Below, piece by piece: positions 1 to 10,430 of a stretch of DNA of 64,000 bases. The position numbers and the translations under genes are program-made. Origin of the DNA: Dryococelus australis. Its lineage: Eukaryota > Arthropoda > Insecta > Phasmatodea > Phasmatidae. Each line of letters begins with the position of its first letter. Within the stretch, counting starts at the first letter, position 1. A model generated the notes under the pieces. The model was not told where the DNA came from. It did not search any database and saw only the letters and a list, made by a program, of their open reading frames with translations. Location: positions 16,134,295-16,198,294 of the forward strand of contig CM057002.1 of assembly GCA_029891345.1 (NCBI GenBank). Direction: 5' to 3'.

Positions 1-311
1 CCACCAAGGCCGCATTCCTAGCGAGCTGCGAAATGAGCATTATTGTTTAAAGACAGAATAGACTTCAAAAACATGTGTGTTTGTATAGCTCTTGTCATTG
101 TACTACAGTTGTGTTGCGACGTCCTGGGCGGCCTTGAACCAATCGGAAACAAGTAACGGCAAGATAGCTCAGTCACGTTCCACCAAGCCAAAAGGGAATA
201 TGGGTCCTCACTTTAGCAGAAACCCGTGAACGAATGACACCGATTGGAGAATCTATAATACGGTATAATTTAGCATGGCTCCAAATAATAACGCGAATTT
301 TCACGTCTCTG
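1..311. mobile_element. Relict of a family E hAT-type MITE, right end at 284-309
   Basis: The right edge at 284-309 reads AAATAATAACGCGAATTTT followed by a GTCTC-like end. This is the reverse complement of the terminal sequence of the family E elements at 48022 and 29547. A CCAAT-type motif near 140 (aaccaatcgg) is like the short host-like motifs seen inside the other copies. The left boundary is not resolved and may lie before the window. A SINE-alpha body abuts directly at 310. Confidence 0.45.
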
Positions 312-526
312 AGTTCGATCCCCGATCGGATCACTCCCGGATTTTCGCAAGTGTCAATCGTGCCAGACAATGCCACTGGCCGGCGGATTTTCTCGGGGCT
401 CTCCCGTTCCCCCCGCCCTTGCATTCCGGCACTTCTCTATTATTATCTCTTTTCACCCTCATCAGCTGTCAACACCTCGTTGTATAGAGTCGCCCAAATC
501 TAACTCAACTCAACTCAACTCATACA
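310..526 (+). mobile_element. SINE-alpha, 5'-truncated copy
   Basis: The copy starts within the B box (GAGTTCGATCCCC) of the tRNA-like head. It continues through the conserved body (ACTCCCGGATTTTCGCA, GCCGGCGGATTTTCTCGGGG, CCGCCCTTGCATTCCGG, CATCAG-CTGTCAA) to an ACTCA-rich tail of about three and a half AACTC units at 503-522. The A box is missing. The body matches the full copy at 17829-18093 closely enough to assign the family. RNA polymerase III would need the missing A box, so this copy is unlikely to be active. Confidence 0.8.
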
Positions 527-655
527 CATATCTACTCATTCCTTTTCTAATGGGCATGGACGAAGAGGTATGGTAAAGTGAAGCCTCTATCAAAGATAGG
601 TGGCCCACACTGGAAAGCTACATTTTCTATGCCCTTGCAGTAGTAACACGGTTAT
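527..655. other. Short spacer, nothing recognised
   Basis: AT-rich spacer between SINE-alpha and a family A element. No ORF or repeat match seen. Confidence 0.5.
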
Positions 656-1020
656 AAGCTGTTCACCGTTAATTGCCGACTTTTGTGCAGTGCCACTTAA
701 CTACTACCTCTGCCTGCATATATTTCAACAGCCAATCTGAACTAGCATTCGCTCAGTGAAGTTGGTAACAACGGAGGTAATGTATAGTCCATGTCGTAAC
801 ATCAATTAAACATGTTAGGTCAACATTTGTAATTGCAGTTATTTAGTTGTAAAATATTTGCTTTTCTAATAAGTTTCCAGTTTGTTTTGACTAACGCTTT
901 AATAAAGTGATCAAGCCCATCGCAATGTTAATTTTACATGTGGCGGTAGAATACACAACGTACATACAACTAGATCTTAAGCAGGGCTTTCAAAAGTGCT
1001 CAGTTTACCATGAACACGTA
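656..1020 (+). mobile_element. Family A MITE (long form, shared TATAGG-type TIR)
   Basis: The left end (TTATAAGCTGTTCACCGTTA) and right end (AAAGTGCTCAGTTTACCATG then AACA) are diverged inverted repeats. The body matches the copies at 35513 and 60083: CTGCATATATTTCAACAG, AAGTTGGTAACAA, AATAAAGTGATCAAGCCCAT, AATGTTAATTTTACAT, TAGATCTTAAGCAGGGCTTT. No coding capacity. A second scrap of the same interior (GTGATCAGGGACATT... AATTTTACAT) lies at 1064-1097, so part of the element may be duplicated just downstream. Confidence 0.75.
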
Positions 1021-1192
1021 ATACAGTACCTCACTATTCCATGGTTTCGCTTGCATAGCACATTGTGATCAGGGACATTACAATGTTAATTTTACATACT
1101 GTATAGCAGAAAGCTACGAATGAGCGAACGAGAAAGAAAGTAGATATTTTCCAGAAGTGCTCAATTAACAACCTATATTGTTGAATTACATG

Positions 1193-1990
1193 TAGTAACA
1201 TACCGTATTTATTTTTCCAAAAGTTATTTGGAAAATACTGTTACACGCTCAGTGCTTCGCATCCCGCGCGAGCGAGTGGTAGTGGACAGCAGTTATATGA
1301 TAGCGGCGGTACATCAGTGCAATGTTTTGAATGGGAGGCGAGCGAACCGCGTATCTGTTACAAAAAGCGAACTGACAAGAGAATTTCTTTTGCGGGGCAA
1401 CGCTCATGTACCTGGTTGTATTTATTTCTGCGTTTATCTGAAGGATGCTGTAGATTATTGACCTTGTTATTTCAGCGTGACTCGGGGTGCGTTAAACCTT
1501 CCAGATGGGCGAGGCGAACGCTATATAAGTGTGAGGGGCCTCCGTGCCGAGGAGTTGATGAGTGAATGAGTGGCTGAGTTCCGAGCGATAGAAAACGAGC
1601 AGCGAGAGAAGTGGCCAGCGGAAGGGAAGTCTGCGACTGCGAGTATCAAGCAGTGAAGTGTGCGACTGGCAGGCTGAACTATTGGACTAGATGTGTGAGT
1701 GAAAGATATTATAAATGTTGGCAACAGATAGACTGAATACGTGTTAATAATTAGTCTGAGTTAATTGACTGTAACCAACGGAGACAATTAGGAAGGACGT
1801 TAATTAGAGTTGAAATAGACATTAAATATTGCGCTCACTATTAAATAGAAATAGTAGTAGTGGAGACAAATAATTTAATGCTGTAAATAATAGCCGCATG
1901 AATAAATTAAAATCAACTAGTTATTTTATCTTTATTAAGACGTCCATCCCTCACGAACTAAGATACGCCCCTAAAGTGGTCCATGTAACA
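1193..1990 (+). mobile_element. Solo LTR of an LTR retrotransposon (fossil)
   Basis: A roughly 800-bp block begins TGTAGTAACA and ends near ATGTAACA, with a TATA-like CTATATAAG near 1521 and AATAAA-type signals in its last quarter. A homologous block in the opposite orientation lies at 5783-6660. Shared landmarks include CAGCAGTTATA, GACTCGGGGTGCG, a TCCGNGCC-like stretch and CATCCCTCACGAACT. No internal coding region flanks it, so it is read as a solo LTR. Gypsy or BEL/Pao is possible; the clade cannot be told from the LTR alone. Divergence between the two copies suggests an old family. Confidence 0.6.
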
Positions 1991-2027
1991 ATACTTACTT
2001 TATCGTAAGTAGCCTAGGCCTTATAGG

Positions 2028-2321
2028 CAAGGACTGGAAAATTTCGCAAATTCCTTTTAGGGCAAGCTATAAATCAAACACATGTAAATTTCTTTAATGT
2101 TGCAATTTGGTCGCTGTATATAAGAAACGCTCAGGATAACTCCGACCAGTAAAATATCTGCAAGGAAACAATAACTGAATCCCGTGTCACCTGGTCTGAG
2201 GTAAAACTGTCCACGCATTGGATCGGCAGCAGCCAATCAACAGTGAGGTTCGAAAATACATAGGGCAGTGGAGTCTAGACTACTACGGGTCAGTCCAAAA
2301 CGCGAAATTTTCCTGTCCCTA
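2028..2321 (+). mobile_element. Family C hAT-type MITE, 294 bp
   Basis: Ends are inverted: left CAAGGACTGGAAAATTTCGC and right GCGAAATTTTCCTGTCCCTA. The interior carries GGATCGGCAGCAGCCAAT near the right end, as in the copy at 7760. Flanking octamers CTTATAGG and CCTATACC agree at about 5 of 8 positions, compatible with an old 8-bp target duplication. No ORF of note. The TIR matches the copies at 7760-8033 and 33714-33988. Confidence 0.7.
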
Positions 2322-3454
2322 CCTATACCATACTTCAGAGGCCATATCACCCCTTATATAGAAATATTTAGCTTTACTGTCATAACAGAAGTCAGGGTCA
2401 TCACTGAAAATGTTTCATTATGGAAGCATTACATTTCGTTGTCGTGTAAATTTTTGTACGTGTTTGCTGATAGGTGTTCCCTGGTTGTGATTAAAAGGTG
2501 AGAATGAATTAAAATATAAAATGTTGTATTCAGTTAATTGTTGGATTAATGTGCATTTATAGTGGACATATTATGTCTGAATGATTGATAAGCCAAGCTT
2601 CTGTTGTCGCATTTTTCAATAAATTCTCCTAAATTTGAATAATAAATTAATAAGAGCATTCAAATTGTTGGCTGACGCAGTCAACAGTTATGCGTAGTCT
2701 GTTAGAGCTGATAAGGAAAAGGCACTGCAGTTTGGTTGCAAGCAGGCGTCAGCTGCCAGGCGATAATGCTCGCAGTAAGTGTTGTAATAGCTTCGCGATA
2801 AGCCTGAGGATCTTCTAATGCGAGTAAGAGATGATGGGCGTTATACGAGGCTGTTTGCGTGTATTATCTCGCGGACATGACATGAGATATTGCAGGTGTC
2901 GCCCTACACATGGAGACAGTAGACTGCAGTATTCCAGTAGTACCGCCGTCGAACTGATATTATCAGACGTTGCGTGCTTGTATGGGTGGGTAAATTCCGT
3001 ATAGTACTACACACAGCCGCTCAAATGTGCCTTCGTTTATATCTGATCGGATCTGAAACTATTACTTTCGCTTTTGTGAATGCCCATCATGGCTCCGCGA
3101 CATCCCTTTCCCTGAAATTCTTCGTTTCCGCGTTATAATTTCGGTTTCGTAGTAATTAATGACAATATACTATTATAGAAAATTTCCATTTTTCTAGTTG
3201 TTTTTATTTTTGTGCGCAATTTGAAATGCATGTTAACGTCCTTTTTGTAAAAGGTCAGGGACATGTTTATTTTTTACCAGTAAGTTCCTGCCTTTTTGCA
3301 AGCAGGAATAACACGGAGCGAAAATTAGATAGGCTGCCTGTATTAAACAACTTGTGAATTGAAAAATTTCTGTAATCAAACATTTCCAATAACACCTCTG
3401 AAAACAAAATTATGTCACGAAAACGAAAAATTTCTGCAAAAGTGATGAAACCGA
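2322..3454. other. Intergenic, nothing recognised
   Basis: AT-rich sequence with only short ORFs and no repeat seen elsewhere in the window. A 77-codon ORF at 2268-2501 overlaps the family C end and has no recognisable domain. Confidence 0.5.
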
Positions 3455-3930
3455 GCCTTAAGAGTTAGTTGGAGCTGCGCGTCCAAGGTCAAGTAGCGAG
3501 GGGGCAATATGGGCGACACTAACACTCACGCCTAGTGTCTCATCGCTCGTACGCGCAAGGCATGCAGTGTTTCTGTCGTAATGCTGTACTGTGTAAACTA
3601 TATCTGTAACATTGGGGTTTTATTACATGTGATGAAAGCCCACAGATTAAACTACGTCCGTATCTTTGTACTTTTCTCTTGCCGTTTAAGGAAACTGCAT
3701 AGGCAAACTTTAAAAATGCGATATTTGACCACCTTCGCGAATTTTTCTCTAAGAATATACTAACTATAACAAAAGTAAAATAATGCGGTCATAGATAATT
3801 GTTTTTTTTTTTTTCTGATAAAAATTCATATTTCCAGAACATTTATTTACTAAGATACGAGTATTCGCGCAAACAACTATTACGCAAAAAACGTGCAGGT
3901 CCATATAACTCTTAAGGAAAATACCTAGTA
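3455..3930 (+). repeat. Family H interspersed repeat, longest forward copy
   Basis: Matches the reverse-oriented copy at 55470-55965 and partial copies at 5283, 40820 and 48635. Shared landmarks: GCGTCCAAGGTCAAG, GCCTAGTGTCTCATCGCTC, TACGCGCAAGGC, TGTACTGTGTAAACTA, TTTTATTACA-GTGATGAA, TTTCTCTTGCCG, AAGGAAACTGCATAGGCAA, AAAAATGCGATATTTGACCA. The 60-codon ORF at 3581-3763 lies inside but carries no known motif. The class is unknown; TIRs are not evident, so it may be a fragment of a longer DNA transposon. Confidence 0.65.
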
Positions 3931-4055
3931 AAAAAAAAAAAAACTAATGTCCCAAGGTCACGTATTTTCGGTGTAACAAATAGCCTCTGGAGCATGATAC
4001 AGGAAGGCAAATACATCCGTCCTTCCCTTCAGGTTTGGTTTTTTAAGTGCACTTC

Positions 4056-4292
4056 AGTCATGCTTGACCCTGTGGTCCTTTTAGTCGTCGGGGAGATGTT
4101 TAAATATGAATTTGGTGTCTGTATCTTAAACGGTTCGGAAATTACAGCCAACTATGCATATAAGCGTGCTTAGGGCATACTTGACCCTGCAGTCTTTTTC
4201 GTCGTCGAGGGTGATGCCTGTGCTATGAATTTTGTAGCTGTATCTTAAATGGTTCTGAAATTACAGTCTACTGTGCTTATAAGTGAGCTTAG
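4056..4292 (+). repeat. Tandem duplication, two units of about 119 bp
   Basis: Unit 1 starts CATGCTTGACCCTGTGGTCC and unit 2, about 119 bp later, CATACTTGACCCTGCAGTCT. Both run through TCGTCG, TGAATTT, CTGTATCTTAAA-GGTT and GAAATTACAG to GCTTATAAG or CATATAAG. A third start (CGTACTTACTGTG) follows at about 4292. Units are diverged, so the duplication is not recent. Confidence 0.75.
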
Positions 4293-4367
4293 GGCGTACT
4301 TACTGTGTGAGTGTGGTGCGACTCTAGGCTAGCATGCATGGGCAAGCTTCGCTCCGTGTCATGCAGG

Positions 4368-4521
4368 TGGAATGACAGAGCATTAAACTCGTCCCCGCCA
4401 CGATGCCAGGTGAAAGGAGACCAGAAGGAATATGAGAAAACCACAGTGGAATGACAGAGCATGAGACTCATCCCCGCAGGACACAATGTAAAATAATACC
4501 AAAAGAAATATGAGAAAACCG
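4368..4521 (+). repeat. Tandem duplication, two units of about 77 bp
   Basis: Both units start GTGGAATGACAGAGCAT and end with GGAATATGAGAAAACC or AAATATGAGAAAACC. Further copies of the AATGACAGAGC core occur at about 4860 and 5094, so the whole of 4330-5110 looks like a degenerate repeat field. The minus-strand ORFs of 96 and 149 codons across it are low-complexity by-products of this structure. Confidence 0.7.
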
Positions 4522-5160
4522 AGGTGGCAGCAGGCGATGGTGACGAGGGAACATGGAAGATGGAGGGCTTGGAAGGCAAGCGAGAGGAAAGGGTGAAAAT
4601 AAAGGAGACAGGAAGTTATATGAGGACCCCTCCCCCTTCTCACCCCCTCAAGGGATAGTACGGACATGATACAGGAGGGAATGCGAGAGAGAGCATGAGA
4701 AAATAAAGGAGACCGTAAGTAATATTTGAAAACCCTGAGGGATATAGCAGGCGAGAAAGAACGAGTGTGGTTAGAGAGAGACTGGAAGAAGTGAGAGAAG
4801 TTGCATAGCAGGGAAATGAACTCGAAAATCATTCAGACAAGATGGATGGTGCTGGTATGGAATGACAGAGCGTGAATGTTAGGGTAACCCTTCAAATCTT
4901 CAAACCCTCATTCCCAGAAAAGGAGTCACTTAGCCGCATTGTAGGGTCATGCTATTTTCGTACTAAGTGTCTCATATGAATTTTGGTAAGTGAAATCTTT
5001 CCGGTTTTGAGTGAAATTGGGGAAATGGTAGACTTTTTAAAGGAAATAGGGGAAATTCCGAGGGAAAAGGGGAAAATGGCTACTGCTGGTGAGAAATGAC
5101 AGAGCAGGAGGTTGTCTCATGACGTCATCCAAGATGGCCGCCGTGGGTTCCGGGGTCCCC
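4522..5160. other. Degenerate repeat field ending in a CRE and an ATGGCCGCC box
   Basis: Purine-rich sequence with GAGAGAG and GGGGAAAT runs (for example 5015-5085). At 5120-5127 there is a perfect TGACGTCA, followed at once by CCAAGATGGCCGCC, a YY1-like or Kozak-like string also seen at 38862-39010. Whether this is a real regulatory site or part of a repeat cannot be told. No coding region is attached. Confidence 0.4.
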
Positions 5161-5282
5161 ATCCAGCATCCAGTTGACGGAGAAGGAACTATTTCTAACT
5201 ACTAATTCCGGCAATCATTCTTGAAGGTTGAAACTTTTGTACGGGGAAATGTGCAACCCGTCACACCGTAAGGAAGCATTCC

Positions 5283-5405
5283 AGTATATTTGTAACAGTA
5301 TGGTATTAATATATGCAATGAAAGCAAATTGATTAAATAAACCGCATATGCCATTTTATTCTTTTGTCTGTTCACTTAAGGAAACTGCACAGGAAAGCCA
5401 TAGAA
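5283..5405 (+). repeat. Family H fragment
   Basis: Diverged match to the middle of the copy at 3455: TTTGTAACA..., GCAATGAAAGC, ATTCTTTTGTCTGTTCACTT, AAGGAAACTGCACAGGAAAG. The remainder of the family is absent here. Confidence 0.5.
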
Positions 5406-5454
5406 ATGAATTTTTTTAAATAATTTCCACTATTTTTTTTCTTTTTGGAGAGTA

Positions 5455-5698
5455 GAGAGATTTGGGTGGCTCTTAACGAGGTCTTGAGAACCGATGAGGG
5501 AGAAGCGAGGTGAGTACGAGCGGCGTTGGAATGCCATGGTGAAGGAAAGGGGAGATCCCCGAGAAAACCTGCCGACCATCGGCATCGTCCGGAACGATTC
5601 CCACGTGTGAAAATCCGGGGAGCAACCTCGCTGGGAATCGAACACAGTTCGTCTTGGTGGGAGGCGGATAGTCTGACTGCTACACCACCGCGGCCCCT
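5455..5698 (-). mobile_element. SINE-alpha, near full length
   Basis: Read on the minus strand it begins GGGGCCGCGGTGG, has the A-box region (TAGCAGTCAGACTATCCGCC), a diverged B box (GTTCGATTCCC) and the body down to GAGCCACCCAAATCTCTC. Length is about 244 bp, the same as the other full copies. The minus-strand 158-codon ORF at 5430-5906 simply reads through it. The polymerase III promoter boxes are both present but diverged. Confidence 0.85.
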
Positions 5699-5782
5699 TA
5701 AAGCGATACAGCATTTTACGTGCGTGCCGTTGTCGCCCTTTGCACTCGCTTCCCCCTCCCCCTCCCCGTGTCTCGGACATAT

Positions 5783-6660
5783 TGTTGCATGAACGACGCC
5801 TGAAGGACGTATCTGAGTTCGTGAGGGATGGAGGTCTTAATAAAAAAGTAAAATAACTAAATTTGATGTCAAATTTATTCATACGGCTATTATTTACAGC
5901 ATTCAATTATGTATATCCATGCTTACTCTTTTTATTTCTTAGTGAGTACAATTACAATATTTAATGTCTATTTCAAATATGATTAATGTCCTCCTCAATG
6001 TCGCTGTTTCGTTATAATCAATTAACTCATATTATCATTAACACATTTCCAGTCTGCCTGTTGTCGTTAATTGTAATCTCTTTCACGCACGCATCTAGTC
6101 CAATAGTCCAGTCTGCCAGCCGTACTCGTCACTGCTTGATACTCACAGTGCAGATTTACCTTCTGCTGCTTGTCGTCTATCGCCCGGAACTCAGCCATTC
6201 ATTCTTTCAACCACACTTCTGGCCCGGAGGCCCTTCGCATAATTTATGCTCTGCTGGTCTTGATCTGGAAAGTTCGGCGCACCCCGAGTCATTCAGACAT
6301 CATCTAGGGCAGTAAACAACTATAAGAATTGCCAGACAGATGCAGAAACCCAATACAACCAGGGTCAGCAGCGCGAGGATTATCGTATCGGCTCGCTATC
6401 TGTGTCAGATAAGTGCGACCAGCCTGTCGCTTGCCTGCCATTCAAAATAATCCATTGACTTGCTGCCGCCACTATCGTATAACTGCTGTCCTTCACTTCT
6501 ACTTGCTCGCGCATGTTACGAAGCAGCGAGCGCGTTTCAGTATTCTTTGTAATAGTCGCGAGCAGAAATTTGTCATTGCCAGCCCCCGTGTCGTATGAAA
6601 GACGAGAATGAGCCGTACACTCATTTTAAACCGTCTCATTGGTCTTCCCATTGTGAGACA
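5783..6660 (-). mobile_element. Solo LTR, second copy, opposite orientation (fossil)
   Basis: In reverse complement it begins TGTCTCACAATGGG and ends near TCATGCAACA, and matches the block at 1193-1990 along most of its length. It is about 80 bp longer. No internal region is adjacent. The two LTRs are about 3.8 kb apart and inverted, so they are independent insertions and not the two ends of one element. Confidence 0.6.
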
Positions 6661-6984
6661 CTCACATCAGCAAGCCAAGTAGCTGGATGGCTTCCAACCA
6701 CACTCGCCAAAATAACGAGGGACGGCAGTGTGTCTTTCAGATTTTCCTTATTTATGTGAACAAGAATACTTCGCGAACTGCTTTGAGTACAAGCAACATT
6801 TCAAACACTCATACAGTCTAGTTACTTCTGGTGTTCGCTCACAGTTTATTAGACGCCAATTATAATTAACCCTTTACCTAATTAAACAATTAACTAATTA
6901 ACCCTTTCAATCGAACAGGTGCGATAAAACACTTCCTGTTTCATAAAGCGTACGCGCCCACTACTACGACCTATATACTAAGTG
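6661..6984. other. AT-rich spacer
   Basis: Contains repeated TTAATTAACC-like strings at 6868-6905. No feature recognised. Confidence 0.5.
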
Positions 6985-7622
6985 TATTCCGGAAGGGTGT
7001 AAGAAAGTGTGGCTGAAACAGAAGTTTATTGTGATATATCTCAGAGTTTCTGGATAATGCATTATTGAACGAAGAAACGCAAACAATAAAACATTGGTTG
7101 CGGTATTAACCCCCGTCCATACAAACATTAAGACTGGAACCCCACATGTGCGTCTACAAATCTTACTGTGTGTCATTGTTGGGTAATTACCTGCGGATTA
7201 ACAATTAACCGTACAGTGTTAGAAAACAATCGTCTTTAGTTTTAATCCTACATGCCATCGTTTTCAACAAATAAATGCAAAGCGATAATGAATTGCAACA
7301 GTTGCAGTGTTAGATCATAATGCATTAATTTCTCGAAACAGTGGTGTTTAGCGTAAAAACACAAGACTAGTTTTTCATTTGCCATGTGCGGTAGATTACT
7401 AAGCAGCAGCAAGAAAAAAAATACATTGGACGGTTACGTTTTGAAATGCACAAGCGGGATTCCTCCCATCCGTTTTTATGAAATAATTTCTTATGGTTTT
7501 CACATTGTCGTTCAATGTCTTGTACAGAAACTCAGAGATGTTTATTTCATTCTGGCTGTGTTACTAGGAATAAAAATCTGATTCAGCCACACTTTCAAGG
7601 GCGCTTACACTCTTCCGGAGTA
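6985..7622. mobile_element. Fold-back MITE with about 100-bp terminal inverted repeats
   Basis: The left arm (TTCCGGAAGGGTGTAAG, AAAGTGTGGCTGAA, CTCAGAGTTTCTG, ATTGAACG) reappears inverted at the right end (CGTTCAATG, CAGAAACTCAGAG, TTCAGCCACACTTT, CTTACACTCTTCCGGA). Arms are roughly 100 bp with small indels, and the whole is about 640 bp. TA flanks both ends, compatible with a TA target site as in Tc1/mariner-type elements, though that is inference. It has no coding capacity; the 65- and 70-codon ORFs are in the arms. Confidence 0.8.
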
Positions 7623-7640
7623 GAGTAGACTTGGTCTACA

Positions 7641-8175
7641 GTAGGAATAGGAAAATTTCGCGAGTTCAATGACCTGTAGACTAGACTCCTCAGTCCTCTG
7701 CATATGTGAGTCTCAGCTGTGTATTCATTGGCTGGTGCCTCACAGCTAGCAGTTATGGGTAGGGATATGAACATATCGTGAGTTCATTTCACGACCAGAT
7801 AGACGTCAAACACGTATACACTGAAGTTGACTTTGCAATTGGATCGCAGTTTAGTAGACACGACCTGGATGACTCTGATCCAATAGCAGACTTGCAAGGA
7901 AACAAGTAGCGAGTGCCATACTGCCAGGTGTGGAGTAACACTCACTGCTTTATGGGGCAGCAGCCAATGAACAAACATCTGAGGCTCGAGTGGACACAGG
8001 ACTGTGTAGTCTCGCGAATATTTCCTATCCCTAGTTATGAGATTCGCAAGGTGTTTCCTTGCAGGTTTGCAATTGGCTCAGAGGCGTGAAGGGCGGATAT
8101 AATAAACTGTGATCCAATTACGAAAGTGACTTAACTATATATGTGTTCGACGTCTATAGGACGTATATTTATTTT
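7641..8175 (+). mobile_element. Family C hAT-type MITE, split by a younger copy
   Basis: The left half (GGAATAGGAAAATTTCGCGA... GCCTCACAGCTAGCAGTTATG) and the right half (AGATTCGCAAGGTGTTTCC... GTGTTCGACGTCTATAGG) together match the uninterrupted element at 33714-33988. They are separated by the inner element at 7760-8033. The right TIR is eroded. Confidence 0.75.
7760..8033 (-). mobile_element. Family C hAT-type MITE nested in another family C copy
   Basis: Starts TAGGGATATGAACATATCG and ends CGCGAATATTTCCTATCCCTA. Flanking octamers are GTTATGGG at 7752 and GTTATGAG at 8034, an 8-bp target duplication with one mismatch, as expected for hAT transposition. Length is 274 bp, the same as the copy at 33714 (275 bp). 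Opposite orientation to its host copy is inferred from the interior (GTAGACACGACCTGG, GGGGCAGCAGCCAATGAAC). It contains two CCAAT motifs. Confidence 0.8.
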
Positions 8176-9570
8176 CTACCTCCATTTCGATGAGGAATCA
8201 CCTGCCGACGTTTGTCGGCAGAGTTCGTATCCGCCATGTATATCATTTAGTGACAGGCTCTAGTGACTTTATTTATGTACGTGTTTTTTATGTACACCGT
8301 TGCGCAATGGGCGCACTTTTCTTCTCAAAATCTTACTTACTTGGTAGGCAACATTCTCAGTTATCAAAACCGAACGCCGAAATGCATTTGAACTGCTGAC
8401 GAAATTGCGGGGTAAAAGTTCACAAATACTTCGGGCTATTAACGTGCGTCTATTAAGCACAGAAATATTATGTCGCTAATAAGAATTTCGTTGATATGAA
8501 TTTTCGTACAATAACTGAAGCAGTACCCGACCTTGTAGAATTTAACGTTAAGAACGTAATCGATCGTCTGTAGCCGTACCATGGTGGTGTGCTAATTCGT
8601 CTATCGAACGATATTTGATTTACAACTTGTAAATATGTCGATGAATAAATATTCAGTAGTTGTGTCTGTGCAAGATTCATTTTTAATATGAAGATCCACT
8701 TATGTGTTACATATTTCCTTGTGAGGCATGCCAGTAGTCAAATATAAAATAGGTGTTTGCTGTAAAACTACAGTATGTTCTAAACTCAGTTAACGTGGGT
8801 GGCAAAGTTTGGGTATAGAACGAATGACGTAAGGAACTCTCAAATAGCAATTCAGGCTGTTACGAGAAAGAAGTTTCGCCCTAAAGTGACGTGTGGTCTC
8901 ACCTGTTGGCTCATCCCTGCGGACTACCTAGTAGCCGGGCGTATCGATCCATCTCTTCGACCATTGCCGCGAACTGCCCCCTCCCTTTTTTTTTTCTCAT
9001 TCTACAAACCTTGCGTCATTTCTCCGCCATTTTGACGCGAAGATTTAATGCGAACAGCAATGGCAGGATTTCGTGTCGGCTGACACGCCTTCGCCCCATC
9101 TTGTGAGTGTCTGCTCGTGAGGTTTTGCAGTCTCCGTCGAACATGACCTTACTTATTCCGTAGTCTACGGCAGGATTTACAACTGCTCGTCGCGTCCGTC
9201 ATCCGTTCGTCAATCACGTGACCAACAGTCAACCTGAAGGGGCCATCAATTCTATCCGTACGTCCATCAAAACCTTGGATAGCTTTAACTTTTGACGCAC
9301 GAACGGATGAAATTACATCCTTCTAAACTTGCACGTTTTGTTACTCGTTCATGCCGAGTTCTTTACAGGGCTTTGTAGCGTGTGCAGTGTTTTGTTTTGG
9401 CTGTCTTTTGATTTCACATGTTTGTTTATATAACTATAAAATGAAATTTAGTTACATTTTCACTAAAGATTTATTAATAATTACGTTTGGAAACACGAAC
9501 TCCTTTTGTGCAATAGTAAAGATAATAAAACTATGCTTTATATACTATTAAAAAATTTTTGCCTCGATTA
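8176..9570. other. Intergenic, nothing firm
   Basis: No repeat match and no coding pattern. An imperfect inverted pair lies at 9254-9309 (ATCCGTACGTCCATCAAAA against TTTTGACGCACGAACGGAT), with a third related string CATCCGTTCGTCAA at 9199. A similar string (TTATCCGTGCGTCGATCAAG) occurs at about 26709, so this may be the edge of a further small MITE family. Confidence 0.4.
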
Positions 9571-9839
9571 ATTTCCGTTATGTACGTGTATGGTTGTTTT
9601 GGGTTCTTAAAAAAATTCGGTACCACAAAATAATTTTTTTCCTATTTTTAAACAGTTTTGTTTCTATTAGTTTGCAGCAATGAACGTACGACGGACGTGC
9701 GAAGTTTCGCTGTAAATATCTCGGCTGGGGACGCGACGTGCTGTTGTAAATCCTGCCCCTCGTCTTCTCGAGCTGTGCTTTGTGTAGCGAGCGAGTGGAA
9801 GACCTGGGACTGTTCGAGAAGGCGGGATGGATGTTGGTT

Positions 9840-9867
9840 CCCCCCCCCCCCCCCCCCTTTTTTTTTT
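9840..9867. repeat. Homopolymer C18 followed by T10
   Basis: An uninterrupted run of 18 C then 10 T. Similar long C or G runs occur at 10859-10873, 11766-11777, 16736-16749, 47592-47607, 50913-50930 and 63824-63838. The ORFs with PPPPP or GGGGG in this area come from these runs. Confidence 0.9.
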
Positions 9868-10049
9868 CTCTCTGCTTCCTGATGTCTCTCCAGGCGATAA
9901 TGCTTGGATCCAGGTTCGTTACTACGCGCCATGGCCTATTCCTTTCCCCTTTTTGCACCTTGTTTTTTTTTTCCTAAGCTTCTCTGCCTGTTATCGTTTA
10001 GCGATCTCCCTAGGTGTCTTATGGGCCTTATTGTGGCAGTTTTGTGTAT

Positions 10050-10430
10050 TCTATTTTAAAAGAACTACGGAATATTTTATTTTTCTGCAGTTCTTTTCTC
10101 AGGACAGAAATAAAAGTCGATATTTTGTAGCCAATTTATAAATTAAGTTATGGAAACATAAATGTCGTTGAAGAGTTTCAAAGTCTGCATAAAATCGCTG
10201 TTAAGTAGTCAGTCTCAATTTACGATATTTATTTCTTCTGTTAGACAGCGTTTTAAACTATAGCGACAGTGCTGTAGCTTTTCTAAACAGACCTACTCTA
10301 CTGAAACACTGAAGTCACCGTCTAAAATCCCGAAGAAAGAGACACGCGAAGCTTTTTAATGTTGTTTTCCATCGCCGTAGCAATATTACCACGTCCAGTC
10401 GTTTAGAATTGTCTACTAGAGAAGAGAGGT
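10050..10430 (+). repeat. Family F interspersed repeat, diverged copy
   Basis: Matches the copy near 30765-31530 at several points: TTTTTCTGCAGTTCTTTTCT-CAG against TTTTTTTCAGAACAG, TTGTAGCCAATTTATAAAT against TTGCCAGTTCATAAAT, TAAAATCGCT against CAAATCGCT, CTGTAGCTTTTCTAA, and TCTTCCATCGCCGT. Divergence is high, so the family is old. No coding region seen. Confidence 0.4.

Noticed and set aside
1-20. SINE-alpha anticodon-region scrap (CCACCAAGG)
   Set aside because: Nine bases are too few to assign.
4289-4832. Overlapping minus-strand ORFs of 96 and 149 codons as membrane proteins
   Set aside because: They share DNA with the 77-bp tandem repeat in two frames, so the hydrophobic repeats come from repeat composition.
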